Of a stretch of 64,000 nt of DNA, positions 1-8,854 are shown in pieces. Position 1 is the first letter of the stretch. Each line of letters starts with the position of its first letter. Source of the stretch: Coprococcus eutactus (GTDB lineage: Bacteria > Bacillota > Clostridia > Lachnospirales > Lachnospiraceae); assembly GCF_025149915.1 (NCBI RefSeq), contig NZ_CP102278.1:2745001-2809000 (forward strand), written 5' to 3'. Below the pieces are notes generated by a model. It was not told where the DNA came from, did no database searches, and saw nothing but the letters and a program-made list of their open reading frames with translations. The position numbers and the translations under genes are program-made.

Positions 1-98
1 TTCTTGGGATTCCTGACGATATAATCGCCTATTTTCTTTTCTGTATCAAAGAATGAATCCATAGATGCGCATATCTGATTTATAACTGATCCTTCCAT
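1..98 (-). CDS. RpiR/MurR-like transcriptional regulator, N-terminus only
   Basis: Only the first 32 codons are present; the gene runs off the left edge. The peptide starts MEGSVINQICASMD and continues FDTEKKIGDYIVRNPK, which fits the opening helix of RpiR-type HTH regulators (ExxIAxYIxxNP pattern). Members of that family usually control sugar or sugar-phosphate genes. The start at 98 is supported by an AGGAAAT element just upstream. With so little sequence, the family call is an inference. Confidence 0.5.
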   Translation of the reverse strand, partial: MEGSVINQICASMDSFFDTEKKIGDYIVRNPK

Positions 99-295
99 AT
101 TTTCCTATTTCCTTTCTTCTTTCGAAAATAATCCATCATATAGTGTCTTCTATACAATGCCACTAATAGTTTTCTCAGTTAAATTTGTTTTCATATTTGT
201 TGTAGGCTTTAAATCTATTTTCATACCATTTACAACTCTACCATTCTTCTCCCATCCAGTCAAACAAATGTATTTTCGCTTGAAACTCATTTATC

Positions 296-341
296 AAATA
301 AAAACAGAGTATCTTGAACCCCTATCACGATACTCTGTTTT
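296..341 (-). terminator. Rho-independent terminator of the FAD oxidoreductase gene
   Basis: A 13-bp perfect inverted repeat (AAAACAGAGTATC at 301-313 pairing with 329-341) is followed on the minus strand by a T-rich tract. It lies just downstream of the stop codon at 376. The rest of the 99-295 gap shows no gene. Confidence 0.8.
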
Positions 342-375
342 GAATAACTTTCTTCTATATAAATATCTATTCGTT

Positions 376-1749
376 TTATTCGCCATGTGCAATATTTCTT
401 GCTACGTATACACCGCTTGCAGATGCATGTGAAAGGGAGTGTGTTATTCCGCTGCCATCTCCTATGATATACAGCCCCTTATATCTTGTCTCGAGCTTAT
501 CATCTACTTCAACCTCCATGTTGTAGAATTTGACCTCAACTCCATACAACAGTGTATCTTCATTTGCCGTTCCTGGGGCTATCTTATCAAGAGCGTAGAT
601 CATCTCGATTATTCCATCCAGAATTCTCTTTGGAAGGACAAGGCTCAGATCTCCCGGTGTGGCATTGAGCGTAGGTGTGATGAATGCTTCCTCTATCCTG
701 CTCTGGGTGGAGCGCTGTCCCCTTATGAGGTCGCCAAATCTCTGCACTATTACTCCGCCGCCCAGCATGTTGCTGAGTCTCGCTATGCTCTCGCCGTATC
801 CGTTGGAGTCCTTGAACGGCTCAGAGAAATGCTTTGCCACAAGGAGCGCAAAGTTTGTATTATCCGTCTGTTTTGCAGGATCCTCATAACTGTGGCCATT
901 TACCGTTATGATTCCATTTGTATTCTCAGTAACCACGGCTCCCCTTGGGTTCATGCAGAAGGTTCGCACCTTGTCTCCATACTTCTCCGTTCTGTATACT
1001 ATCTTGCTCTCATAGAGCTCATCCGTCAAATGTGCAAATATGGCTGCAGGAAGCTCCACTCTGACTCCTATATCCACTCTGTTAGATTTTGTAGGTACAT
1101 TTAGGTCTTTGCAGACAGCCTCCATCCATTTGCTGCCGCTTCTTCCCACGGATATGATACATTTGTCACAGAAAAATATACCTTTCTTGCAGCATACACT
1201 ATATGTTCCATCGTCCAACTTTTCCACCGTTTGTATAGGAGTGTCAAAATAGAAATCCACCTTATCCTGAAGATATGCATACAGATTCTCTAGAACTATA
1301 TAGTTTATATCCGTGCCAAGATGTCTGACCGAGGCATCCAGCAGATGAAGCCTGTTCTGCAGACACACTGTCTTGAATCTTGTGCCTGCAGTGGAATAAA
1401 GCTTCGTTCCCTCTCCGCCGTACTCCATATTGATATCATCCACATACTTCATGAGATCTATGGCCTCGTTCTTGCCGATGTACTCATACAGACTTCCCCC
1501 AAAGTCATTTGTGATATTGTACTTTCCATCGGAAAATGCACCTGCACCGCCAAATCCGCTCATGATCGAGCAGCTATCACATCCCACGCAGCTCTTGATC
1601 TTTGTGCCGTCTATCGGACATTTCCTTCGTCTTAGCTCATGTCCCGCCTCAAACACTGCGACCTTGAGTTTCGGAGCCTGCTTTGTCAGCTCGTACGCCG
1701 AGAATATTCCTCCTGGTCCCGCCCCAATAATTATCACATCATACTTCAT
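376..1749 (-). CDS. NAD(P)/FAD-dependent oxidoreductase (COG2509-like)
   Basis: A 457-residue flavoprotein. The N-terminus MKYDVIIIGAGPGG is a classic GxGxxG dinucleotide-binding fold for FAD, and the C-terminal GLYIIGDGSG segment is the usual second FAD contact. A cysteine-rich stretch near residues 50-65 (CPIDG...CVGCDSC) followed by FGGAGAFSDGKYN is typical of the uncharacterised dehydrogenase group COG2509. The substrate is unknown. The start at 1749 is chosen over an upstream in-frame ATG because GGAGGG lies 7 bases ahead and homology begins there. A good terminator follows; it appears to be a single-gene transcript. Confidence 0.8.
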   Translation of the reverse strand: MKYDVIIIGAGPGGIFSAYELTKQAPKLKVAVFEAGHELRRRKCPIDGTKIKSCVGCDSCSIMSGFGGAGAFSDGKYNITNDFGGSLYEYIGKNEAIDLMKYVDDINMEYGGEGTKLYSTAGTRFKTVCLQNRLHLLDASVRHLGTDINYIVLENLYAYLQDKVDFYFDTPIQTVEKLDDGTYSVCCKKGIFFCDKCIISVGRSGSKWMEAVCKDLNVPTKSNRVDIGVRVELPAAIFAHLTDELYESKIVYRTEKYGDKVRTFCMNPRGAVVTENTNGIITVNGHSYEDPAKQTDNTNFALLVAKHFSEPFKDSNGYGESIARLSNMLGGGVIVQRFGDLIRGQRSTQSRIEEAFITPTLNATPGDLSLVLPKRILDGIIEMIYALDKIAPGTANEDTLLYGVEVKFYNMEVEVDDKLETRYKGLYIIGDGSGITHSLSHASASGVYVARNIAHGE

Positions 1750-1811
1750 ACACACGCCCTCCAATTTAATTTTATAATTTTTATAAACCTCTAACTCCAC
1801 AAATATTTTTG

Positions 1812-1909
1812 CATAAAAATATAGTTGACCACGGCATTCCTTGTCGTAGTCAACTATTATCGGTAGCTGGTAGATACGCCCAACCATATTATGGGCTTAT
1901 ACATATATA
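1812..1909. repeat. ~98-bp structured repeat, copy 1
   Basis: Aligns over its whole length with 16265-16363 in the same orientation. It starts CATAAAAATATAGTTGAC and holds three successive inverted repeats: a long stem (ATAGTTGACCACGGCA with TGTCGTAGTCAACTAT), a short one around TATCGG-TAG-CTGGTA, and one around TATGGG-CTTATA. Differences from copy 2 largely keep pairing as G-U wobbles if read on the plus strand. It lies between the FAD oxidoreductase and the split XRE gene. It could be a small MITE/REP-like element, a structured RNA or an operator array. Confidence 0.7.
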
Positions 1910-2073
1910 ATTGTAATTCTTTCGTCATAAAAAATGATTGCACTAATCACATTTACTATATCTCACGCAAAATATCTGTGCTCATGTGGATGCCACAAAC
2001 TGATCGTCCACATTGCATCCTTAAAAATTATAGCATATTACATTTAGTTTGCGCAAGCGCCCCGTCGCAATGC

Positions 2074-2536
2074 TCAGTATATATATAATAACGATGCTAT
2101 GATTGCCGCGATGAATGTTCCAAGCAGGAATAATATGCTTATTACCAAAAGCACTTTCATAAGCGTTCTTTTCCGTTTCCTCATGTTTTCTAAAGCTCCG
2201 GTTGAATAGAACACCGCAACCAGCAACGCACCTATAGAAACTCCCATAAGCGTCCCCATCAAATAATCATACACTGGAAGATTATTATCTCCGCCAAGCA
2301 CCAACATCACCAGTCCTGCAATGAGCGAAACCAATCCCACTATGCTGAATATACGCAACCTCATCAACAATGTATTCTTCTCAGTTTCTGCATAATCCGC
2401 TACAAGCTGCAATCTCTCTTTCTCTTCCTTATTCATGTCCTCACCCTTCCTTTCTCCATCAATGATATCCCTGATATCAACATCATAGAAATCTGCCAGC
2501 TCCACCAAAATACTGAGATCCGGCATGTCGCTGCCC
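2074..2536 (-). pseudogene. XRE-family membrane regulator, 3' part (interrupted by IME1)
   Basis: Encodes the C-terminal part of an XRE-type regulator. It begins in frame as ETGSDMPDLSILVELADFYDV, the end of an HTH_3 domain, followed by a linker and three or four hydrophobic segments (for example IVGLVSLIAGLVMLVLGG). The missing 5' part, MDQKKVGSFLRELRKEKQ to SRWETG, is found at 15998-16116 beyond IME1. Joining the two at the shared GTTTCCC restores one continuous frame. The in-frame ATG at 2526 is not the native start. Such membrane-tethered XRE proteins are common in Clostridia; their ligands are unknown. Confidence 0.85.
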
Positions 2537-2563
2537 GTTTCCCTTAATTAAAGATATTGTTGG
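2537..2563. other. IME1 left attachment site and terminal inverted repeat
   Basis: GTTTCCC at 2537-2543 is the sequence shared with 15998-16004 across the insertion. Just inside, TTAATTAAAGATA matches the reverse complement of the right inner end (TATCTTTAACTATGGGAAAC at 15974-15993), giving imperfect terminal inverted repeats as expected for serine-recombinase binding. Confidence 0.75.
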
Positions 2564-2577
2564 GTAAAAAAGAAAGG

Positions 2578-4200
2578 TCAGTCGATTTTGCCGATGAAGC
2601 GGTAGTAGATTTCTACTTCCTGCTCACGACTTCCGTCCTCGCCCTTGACAGCTTCGTGGACGGTTATTTTTTCAATTAGAGTGTTCAGAAGTTCGGCGGT
2701 CAGCTCCACAGGGTTGACATACTGTTTCATTAGGGCAATCCACTTTTCAGCATCCGCTGCGGTCTGTACGGCGGCTTCCATCGTTTCGTGAAGCTGTCTT
2801 ATTTTTGTTTCAAGTTCCTTTTGCTCGTTCTGGTACTTCTCGGACAGCATATTGAAGTTATACTCGGTTATGCGTCCGGCAGACCAGTCCTCATACATTT
2901 TAGCAAACAGCCCGTCAACCTCGGCTTTACGCTTCTCTGCCTTTTTCAGCTCCGCAGCCTGCTTTTTCTTCGCAGAGTTTCTTTCCCTGTCGCTGGCATT
3001 GAGCAGCCGTTTCAGCAGCTTGTCCTCGTCTTTCTGTACCATCATAGACCAGTATTGCAGTCTTGCAAGCACATAGGCATACAGTACATCATAGCGGATA
3101 TAGTGCATGGAACACTGGCGTAATCCCTGTCCGTACTTACTGCAATGGTAGTGTGCATAGGGATTTTTGTTCTGGCTGTTTACACCATAAGCCAATGACC
3201 ATCCGCAGTCCGCACATTTTACCAGCCCGGAAAATATCTGCGTTGTGCCATTCTTCTGTCGTCTGCGTCTGCTTGCAATCAGCTCCTGAACTTTTTGGAA
3301 CACTTCTTCGGAAATGATGGCTTCGTGGGTATTTTCCACACGATACCATTCTTCCTGCGGCTTCCGCACCTTTTTCTTGTTCTTGAATGAAATGTTGCTC
3401 TGCTTGTTGTGAACGCTGTGACCGATGTAGGTTTCCTCTTTCAAAATGCTCTTGACCTGTGCAATCGTCCACGCATAGGCTTTTTCTGCGGGCGCACCGG
3501 CGTAGATATTAGCGAAAGTCCCGTATCTTTCATAGTTCAGCCAGCCGGGGGTAGGTACTTTTTCTTCCACCAGAATCCGTGTAATGCTGGCGGCACCCCT
3601 CCCGTGTACGGCAAGGTCAAAAATCTTCTCTACAATCCAGCGTGTTTCCGGGTCGATCAGAAGATGACCTTTTTTGTCCGGGTCTTTTACATAGCCCAGC
3701 GGTGCATAGGCTCCATAGTGTGCGCCATTGGCAAATCTTGTGTGCATGGCAGCCTTGACCTTTTTGCTGGTCTGTCGGGCGTGCATTTCATTCAGGATGT
3801 TTAAGAACGGGGCAAGCTCGCTTTCTCCGTTGATGGTGTCCACATTGTCATTGATGGCAATGTAGCGTACTCCCTTGCTGGGGAAATAGATTTCCGTGTA
3901 CTGACCGGTCAGGATATAGTTTCTTCCCAGACGGGATAAATCCTTTGTGACAACGCAGTTGATTTTCCCGTCCTCGATGTCATCAATCATCCTTTGGAAA
4001 CTTGGACGCTCGAAATTTGTCCCGCTCCATCCATCGTCAATGTACTCGTCTACAACGGTCAGCCCATGCTCTGCGGCATACTGCCTAAGCATCATGCGCT
4101 GGGTCTGGATACTGCCGCTTTCCCCCTGTAATTCATCGTCACGGCTCAATCTCAAATATAGTGCAGTGTTATAAATCGTTGTATTGTATGGTTGTTTCAC
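2578..4200 (-). CDS. Large serine recombinase (TnpX-like)
   Basis: 540 residues. The N-terminal resolvase domain shows the catalytic serine in YLRLSRDD (near residue 19), DDGWSGTNFERP, and TKDLSRLGRNY carrying the arginine motif. A recombinase domain follows, then a zinc ribbon (CADCGW...HYHC...C, about 325-375) and a long coiled coil. This is the layout of TnpX/TndX recombinases that excise and integrate Tn4451/Tn5397-type elements through a circular intermediate. The GTG at 4200 is preferred because GAAGGAGG lies about 10 bases upstream; the longer frame to 4269 has no such site. It lies at the extreme left end of IME1, as usual for this family, and appears intact. Confidence 0.92.
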   Translation of the reverse strand: MKQPYNTTIYNTALYLRLSRDDELQGESGSIQTQRMMLRQYAAEHGLTVVDEYIDDGWSGTNFERPSFQRMIDDIEDGKINCVVTKDLSRLGRNYILTGQYTEIYFPSKGVRYIAINDNVDTINGESELAPFLNILNEMHARQTSKKVKAAMHTRFANGAHYGAYAPLGYVKDPDKKGHLLIDPETRWIVEKIFDLAVHGRGAASITRILVEEKVPTPGWLNYERYGTFANIYAGAPAEKAYAWTIAQVKSILKEETYIGHSVHNKQSNISFKNKKKVRKPQEEWYRVENTHEAIISEEVFQKVQELIASRRRRQKNGTTQIFSGLVKCADCGWSLAYGVNSQNKNPYAHYHCSKYGQGLRQCSMHYIRYDVLYAYVLARLQYWSMMVQKDEDKLLKRLLNASDRERNSAKKKQAAELKKAEKRKAEVDGLFAKMYEDWSAGRITEYNFNMLSEKYQNEQKELETKIRQLHETMEAAVQTAADAEKWIALMKQYVNPVELTAELLNTLIEKITVHEAVKGEDGSREQEVEIYYRFIGKID

Positions 4201-4230
4201 GGTTAAAAATCCTCCTTCTAAAAGAAACAA

Positions 4231-4278
4231 CCCACGCTTATACAATACTCGCTGGTACAAGTATATCATAAGCGTGGG
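4231..4278 (-). promoter_or_regulatory. Hairpin in the recombinase leader
   Basis: CCCACGCTTAT (4231-4241) pairs perfectly with ATAAGCGTGGG (4268-4278). It sits between the tnpW stop and the ribosome-binding site of the recombinase gene. It has no following T-tract, so it is more likely a regulatory or end-sensing structure than a terminator. Its role is unknown. Confidence 0.5.
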
Positions 4279-4307
4279 CTGATTGACAGTCGTTATTCCG
4301 TATTTTT

Positions 4308-4493
4308 TCAGGAAGCGGCGGCAGCGTGCTGGATCACATCTTCCAGCAGACTGTCAAGCGGCTTCCCATCCTGTGCGAAATGCTCCGATACTTTGATACG
4401 GACTTTCCCCATGACAAAATACTGGGTGCCGTCTTTTTCGGTAAGCAGGGTGCCGCTGTTTTTGTTATTGCTCTCGTTTTTGCTTTTTGCCAT
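4308..4493 (-). CDS. tnpW: TnpW-like transposon protein
   Basis: A 61-residue protein starting MAKSKNESNNKNSG, with a central TQYFVMGKVRIKVSEHF segment and a C-terminal LDSLLEDVIQHAA. This pattern is typical of small proteins called TnpW that accompany TnpX-type recombinases in Clostridial mobilizable transposons. The role is not established. It lies 107 bases upstream of the recombinase start with a hairpin between them. The start is supported by a GGAGGTAA element upstream. Confidence 0.8.
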   Translation of the reverse strand: MAKSKNESNNKNSGTLLTEKDGTQYFVMGKVRIKVSEHFAQDGKPLDSLLEDVIQHAAAAS

Positions 4494-4569
4494 AGGCAGT
4501 TACCTCCATAAATGAAATATGCCCGACAAGGGAATGTCAGGCAGGTGTACAGCCGCAGACTGTCTCCAT

Positions 4570-4754
4570 GTCAACCAAACTGTGTCAACCGGCAGAAAAG
4601 ACTTTGAAAACAATCCATAGGCGCTCTATGATTACTTTTTACTTTTTCTTTGATTTCTTGGTTGACATGGTTGACAAAGGAGAGAAATGCCCCAAATATC
4701 AGGCTTTTCCCCGTCAACCGGCTGTCAACCGAAGCGTTAACCAAACTGTCAACC
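4570..4754. repeat. GTCAACC iteron-like cluster, possible replication origin
   Basis: Seven exact copies of GTCAACC or its complement GGTTGAC (4570, 4584, 4660, 4669, 4713, 4724, 4748) plus one variant GTTAACC (4736) occur in 185 bases just after the VapE-like gene. A further copy is at 4838 inside that gene. Tandem short repeats next to a primase/helicase gene resemble iterons of a replication origin. An origin active in the excised circle is an inference. Confidence 0.55.
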
Positions 4755-4763
4755 GGTGGCTTT

Positions 4764-6160
4764 TCAGAATGGCAGTTCCATTTGCCGGGCTTCTTCTTCC
4801 GTGATTTCCTGAAAACCGTCCCCCTCCGGCGGGTCTTGGTTGACACGCTCCCAGCCTTTTTGAGAACCGTATTTCTTATACCGCTTCGGGCTTTTGTAGG
4901 CTGCCCAGCCCTGTATGATGCCGCCCGCAATGCCGGTATTCATAATCTCGCAGATTGCCCGTGTCTCCCAGTCTGCCGGGGAATTTAAGTTCCCCAGCGC
5001 TTCCTCATAAAGCTGCTTGGAACATACCCTGTCGCCGGTGTAGTCCTCCAAATAGGCGTAGATCATGCCAGCCTGTGTGTCCTCCTGCATGAAGTCCTGC
5101 TGATGGGCGTTCAGGTATCGGTTCATTTCCATGCTGAATGACAGCTTATACTTCCCACTGCGGTAAACCGTCATGGCTTCCGCCCACATCTGTTCGATAT
5201 ACGCCCTCGCCGCCGCTTCATCGTCCAGTATGTGAACCTCCGCCCGTTCCGGGTACACCGTCACGGGGAGAAAGCGCCGGTTGCCGGTGCGGTCACGGGG
5301 TAAAAAGTCCTGCCGGTTGGTCGTCCCTCCAAATACACATTGCCGCAGCCGGTCTGCCGGATGTGTCTCATACGGCACTTTGTAGGTTTCTTTCTGGCGG
5401 CTTAAGAATGACTTGATTTCCTCAATACTCTTGGCGTTGGCTGTGGCGATCATCTCCGACATCTCGATAATCCAATGCCCTTGAAGCTTGCGGTACACAT
5501 TTTCATCGTCCAGCTTCTTCAAATCGTCTGAAAACCATTCGTCCCTGCCTGCCAGCAGCCGGAAAAAGGTAGATTTCCCGGCTCCCTGACCACCAACCAG
5601 ACAGAGCATGACCTCAAACTTGCTCCCCGGTCTGAATACCCGCCGGATGGCTCCCATCAGGAACAGTTTCAAGGCTTCATAAGTGTATTCGTCCGTATCG
5701 GCTCCCAGAAAGTGATGCAGGGCATAACGGATGCGCTCTGTGCCGTCCCATTGCAGGTTGTTCAGGTAATCCCTGACCGGATGGTAGCGGTTTTCATTGG
5801 CAACAATCTTGATGGCGCTCTGCACCTTTTTCTCGCTGATAAGCCCGTAATTTCTTCCAGATACAAAAGCAGGTAGTTCATGTCCATGTCGGTCAGCGTG
5901 GTACTGGTGCGCTCCCAGCCTAGCGGCTTCACAATGTCAATCTGCTCCGTCAAAAGGTTCAGACGCAGCGCCCCACGAAACAGCGGGTCACGCTGGAACA
6001 CCGTCAGGCAGTTTCGGATGCTGTTCTTCACGCCGCCTTTCTGCGTCCCCTCTAATGTCTCCCGGATTTCTTCCGGTGTCTGCGCCGGTTCCATTGTGTC
6101 CATCGTCCTTTTGACCGCTTCCTGCGTTTCCGGCGGCAAGCTCTGAAATTCGCTGTTCAA
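4764..6160 (-). pseudogene. VapE-family helicase, frameshifted
   Basis: Two overlapping frames together encode one VapE-type (virulence-associated E) P-loop helicase of about 465 residues. The 5' frame (from 6160) covers MNSEFQSLPPETQEAVKR to MNYLLLYLEE. The 3' frame (to 4764) covers IKIVANENRYHPVRDYL, the Walker A GGQGAGKST and a C-terminus ending RQMELPF. At about 5850 the sequence GAAGAAATTACGGG reads as one A too few: an extra A gives EENYGLISEKK and restores one frame. This could be a true deletion or a homopolymer sequencing error. With the adjacent CHC2 primase it would form the element's replication module. Confidence 0.82.
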
Positions 6161-6728
6161 GCCGCAGCACCTCCTTTCCCTGTGCGGCGATCAATGCCGC
6201 TTTTTCTTCTATTTCTCCGTATAACAAAATATCCAAAAGGTATTCTGTGTAGCTTATCCTCTGCAACGCTTCCACAAAAAGAGGATGCCAGATGGCATCC
6301 TGCGGCTGTGGGGCGTATGCTGTTTTCCAATGCTCCAGCAGGCGCTGATAATCGCATAGCACCCGGAAACAATACCGTTCCGTTTCCTGAAATCTCTGCT
6401 CCGCTGATTTTTGCCGGGGCTGTGACCTGTTGTGACGCTTCCTATCTGGCGGCGCATTGCCGGATTTCTCATAGGAAACGCCGAAGTCCTCCGCAAGCCT
6501 GACCGCAGCTTCCCGTTTCCCCAATCCATGCAGCAAAGCGGCAAAGTCGATCACATCCCCGGAAGCCCCGCAGCCGAAGCAGTAAAAGCGGCTGTCCACT
6601 TTCATGCTGGGCGTGCGGTCATTGTGGAATGGACAGCAGACCATGCCGTTTCTCCCCACCCGGATTCCATAGAATGAAGCAGCCTGCCGTGTGGTAACAG
6701 ACTGTTTCACCGCTTCAAATACATTCAA
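5988..6728 (-). CDS. CHC2 zinc-finger primase-like protein
   Basis: 246 residues. MNVFEAVKQSVTTRQAASFYGI is followed by the DnaG-type zinc motif CCPFHNDRTPSMKVDSRFYCFGC (residues about 31-53). The remainder is helical with no recognisable TOPRIM catalytic motif, so it is a short element-borne form. It probably primes replication of IME1 together with VapE. The 3' end overlaps the VapE start by about 170 bases in another frame, and the low-complexity tail (GAERR-type) may be read-through. The natural end could be earlier if an indel lies near 6150. Confidence 0.78.
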   Translation of the reverse strand: MNVFEAVKQSVTTRQAASFYGIRVGRNGMVCCPFHNDRTPSMKVDSRFYCFGCGASGDVIDFAALLHGLGKREAAVRLAEDFGVSYEKSGNAPPDRKRHNRSQPRQKSAEQRFQETERYCFRVLCDYQRLLEHWKTAYAPQPQDAIWHPLFVEALQRISYTEYLLDILLYGEIEEKAALIAAQGKEVLRLEQRISELAAGNAGSGQKDDGHNGTGADTGRNPGDIRGDAERRREEQHPKLPDGVPA

Positions 6729-6740
6729 ATGCTCCCTCCG

Positions 6741-6771
6741 TAAAAATACCGGTAGCGGTAAAGCTGCCGGT
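6741..6771 (-). terminator. Terminator after the relaxase gene
   Basis: ACCGGCAGC and GCTACCGGT pair across a six-base loop on the minus strand and are followed by ATTTTTA. It lies directly after the full-length stop of the relaxase frame at 6776 and before the CHC2 gene, so the relaxase and primase transcripts may be partly separated. Confidence 0.65.
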
Positions 6772-6775
6772 TATA

Positions 6776-8248
6776 TCATAGCTCCATCTCATGTTTCTTT
6801 CTCTGTACTTCCTGTGGCTGCTCCCTCCGGCGCAGTGCGGTATCTACGGCGTTCTGCACCTGCCGCAGCCGTATGACTTCCTCCCGGAGTGGCTTGTGCT
6901 GCGGAGACAGTTCGGCATACTCTGTTTTTAACTGTGCGTATTCCTGTTTCCATGCTTTCAGGGCAATGGGTTTTCCGTCCAGTTTTTCTTTCAGAATACG
7001 GCGGGCGGCATAAAACAGCCGTAACTCCGCATCGTGGGATGTTTCAAATTTCTCCCTCTGTTTCTTAAACTAGATATTGTTCAATTCCGTATGGACAGGT
7101 TTTAGCCGCTGGTAATTCTCGCCCTCCCGTATCAATTCCTGCAATTCCTTTATCCTGGCAGATTTCTTTTTCATGGAGCCGCTTAATGCTTCAAATTCTT
7201 CACTGACAGAGGAAAGACGCTCCTGCAAATCCTCTAATGTGAGCAGCTTGTTTTCCGTCAGATAATTGACGGCTTCGGCAAACTGCTTTAAGTTTCCGGT
7301 TCTGGCTTTATTGCTCCATGCCCCTGCGTTGCGCTGGTTGTAATAAGCGATCAGCAGGTCGGCAAGGTTCGGTGTCTGTGGTTTGGAAAGTTCTTCTTTT
7401 ACCTCTGCCATCCAGACAAACAGGGCTTTGATCTTCTTCCTCACATCCTGCATGAGCCGGTTGGTGGCTTTAATCCAGCGGTTCAGTTCCCCTTTCTCGG
7501 TGCGGATGCCCTTTGCTTCCATCTGCCGGACATTAGCTCCCTCGTGGACAGTAGGTATCAGGTCAAGCCCCTGCCGCACATAGGAACGGTGGTCGATACG
7601 CACATCCAGTCCTTTTTCCTCAAATTTTGTATTAACGGCAGCCGCCCACTGCTCCCGCCAGTGTTCCAGTGTTTCCGGCTCGTGCCAGTCTGTTGTGTGG
7701 ACAGCATTAAACATATAATCGCCATTTTTATCCCGGATTCGGTTTCCATCTTCATCAAGAAGATATTCCCGCCGCTGTTTTTGTCCCCATGTGCCATCCG
7801 GGTTCAAAGGGCGCATTGTTGTCATCACATGGAAATGCGGGTTTGGGATACCGCCGTCCTCTTTCTCCGGACTGTGAAAAGCAAGATCGGCAATCATGCC
7901 TTTTGCCACAAACTGCTCCTGCACGAACTTCCTCGCCAGCTCCATGTTTTCTTCCAGCGTCAATTCATTCTGCATGGCAATATCAAAGGAATAGGCAAGC
8001 TGTGCTTTTGGATGTTTCTCGCAGTTCTCCACAGCATTCCAGAGGGTCGCCCGGTCAAGATATATTTCCGGCGCATGGGGCGGCAGCATGATTTCCGAAG
8101 CGATCACGCCGCCCTTTTTGGTGTAGTCGCTGACTTCTCCATAGTAGCTGCTGTAAAGACGCTCCCCGGCTCGGTAGGCTGCGCTGGCAATGGCGCTCTG
8201 ACCGGCGCTGCGCTTGATCTGTGCGATTGAAAAATGATAAAGTGCTAT
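6776..8248 (-). pseudogene. MobA/MobL (MOBQ) relaxase with in-frame TAG
   Basis: The frame encodes ALYHFSIAQIKRSAGQSAIASAAYRAGE, the standard MobA/MobL opening, and later PHFHVMTTMRPL, which supplies the metal-binding histidines. At 7070-7072 a TAG stop interrupts the frame; it then resumes with KKQREKFETSHDAELRLFYAARRILKEKL and ends at 6776, the usual C-terminus. There is no ATG, GTG or TTG before residue 48: the natural start position reads ATA, immediately after the stop of the upstream gene. So the gene either uses an unusual start or has lost it. It would nick the oriT upstream. Confidence 0.82.
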
Positions 8249-8250
8249 CC

Positions 8251-8607
8251 TTAGTCACCGCCTTTCTCCTGCCCGGAAATACGGGCGTGGTTTTCTGCGG
8301 CAGACCGGATGAAAGGCTCCGCCTGCGGCAGATTCAAAATGCTTTCCATGAGGGAATAAAATTCCGTTTCGGTCAGCTCCTTTGTCTGTGGCACAATGCT
8401 CTCAACGGCTGCCCCACGGGTAATCAGCCGGTGCGTCCTCTGTTTCCGGGAACCGCTTTCCAGATACGCCTGCCGGTTTTTCAAACGCTGCATTTTCCGT
8501 TTTTCCCGTTCCAGCAGGACAGTGTTTTTTTCATATTCCTGCTTCAACTGTTCCAAAGATTTTTCCGTGTTCTCACATCCTTTGCTTATAAGATAAAGAA
8601 AGACCAT
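8251..8607 (-). CDS. DUF3847-like protein
   Basis: Up to 118 residues. A charged coiled coil (SLEQLKQEYEKNTVLLEREKRKMQRL) is followed by RTHRLITRGAAVESIV and TETEFYSLMESIL. This is the pattern of DUF3847 proteins that precede MobA/MobL genes in Clostridial mobilizable elements, possibly as relaxase accessory factors. The stop abuts the relaxase start, indicating coupled translation. The true start is uncertain: no strong ribosome-binding site precedes 8607, and the native protein may begin near the coiled coil. Confidence 0.65.
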   Translation of the reverse strand: MVFLYLISKGCENTEKSLEQLKQEYEKNTVLLEREKRKMQRLKNRQAYLESGSRKQRTHRLITRGAAVESIVPQTKELTETEFYSLMESILNLPQAEPFIRSAAENHARISGQEKGGD

Positions 8608-8810
8608 CCGCAGACAGTCCGTGTGTCAGTGCTTCTATAAAACCCGATGAAAAGGGAAAAACGCAAAGCGGATTTCTCTTTTTGGCGGGTACACAGGGGA
8701 TAGCCGCTTTAGCGGCGCAAGGGGGTGTAGCCACCTTGTCGGAGCGAAGCGAACGCAGACCTCGGATTGCTGATTTTATCAGCGGCAGAGGTAAGCTCCG
8801 CAGGACGCAC

Positions 8811-8850
8811 GATACATGGTCTTTAGACTATGTATAGAAGTGCGCCCTTA
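8811..8850 (-). other. Probable oriT of IME1 (IncQ-like nic region)
   Basis: AAGTGCGCCCT at 8838-8848 matches the nic core I recall for IncQ/RSF1010-type oriTs. It is preceded four bases earlier by an 11-bp inverted repeat (8812-8822 with 8825-8835, one G-T pair) around a two-base loop, the same hairpin-then-nic order as IncQ. It lies between the small Cys-rich gene and the DUF3847-MobA genes. The surrounding 8640-8854 stretch is GC-rich, non-coding and contains further short palindromes (CCGCTTTAGCGG, CCCTTAGTTCCTAAGGG). Confidence 0.72.
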
Positions 8851-8854
8851 GTTC

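Noticed and set aside
439..1104. Long plus-strand open frame opposite the FAD oxidoreductase
   Set aside because: It is the complement of a well-conserved flavoprotein, has no ribosome-binding site and reads as low-quality sequence; a shadow frame. The same holds for the many long frames opposite rpoB, rpoC, fusA and tuf.
8055..8258. Separate small gene upstream of the relaxase
   Set aside because: The other frame of this stretch encodes the MobA/MobL N-terminus (AYRAGE motif) continuous with the main relaxase frame.
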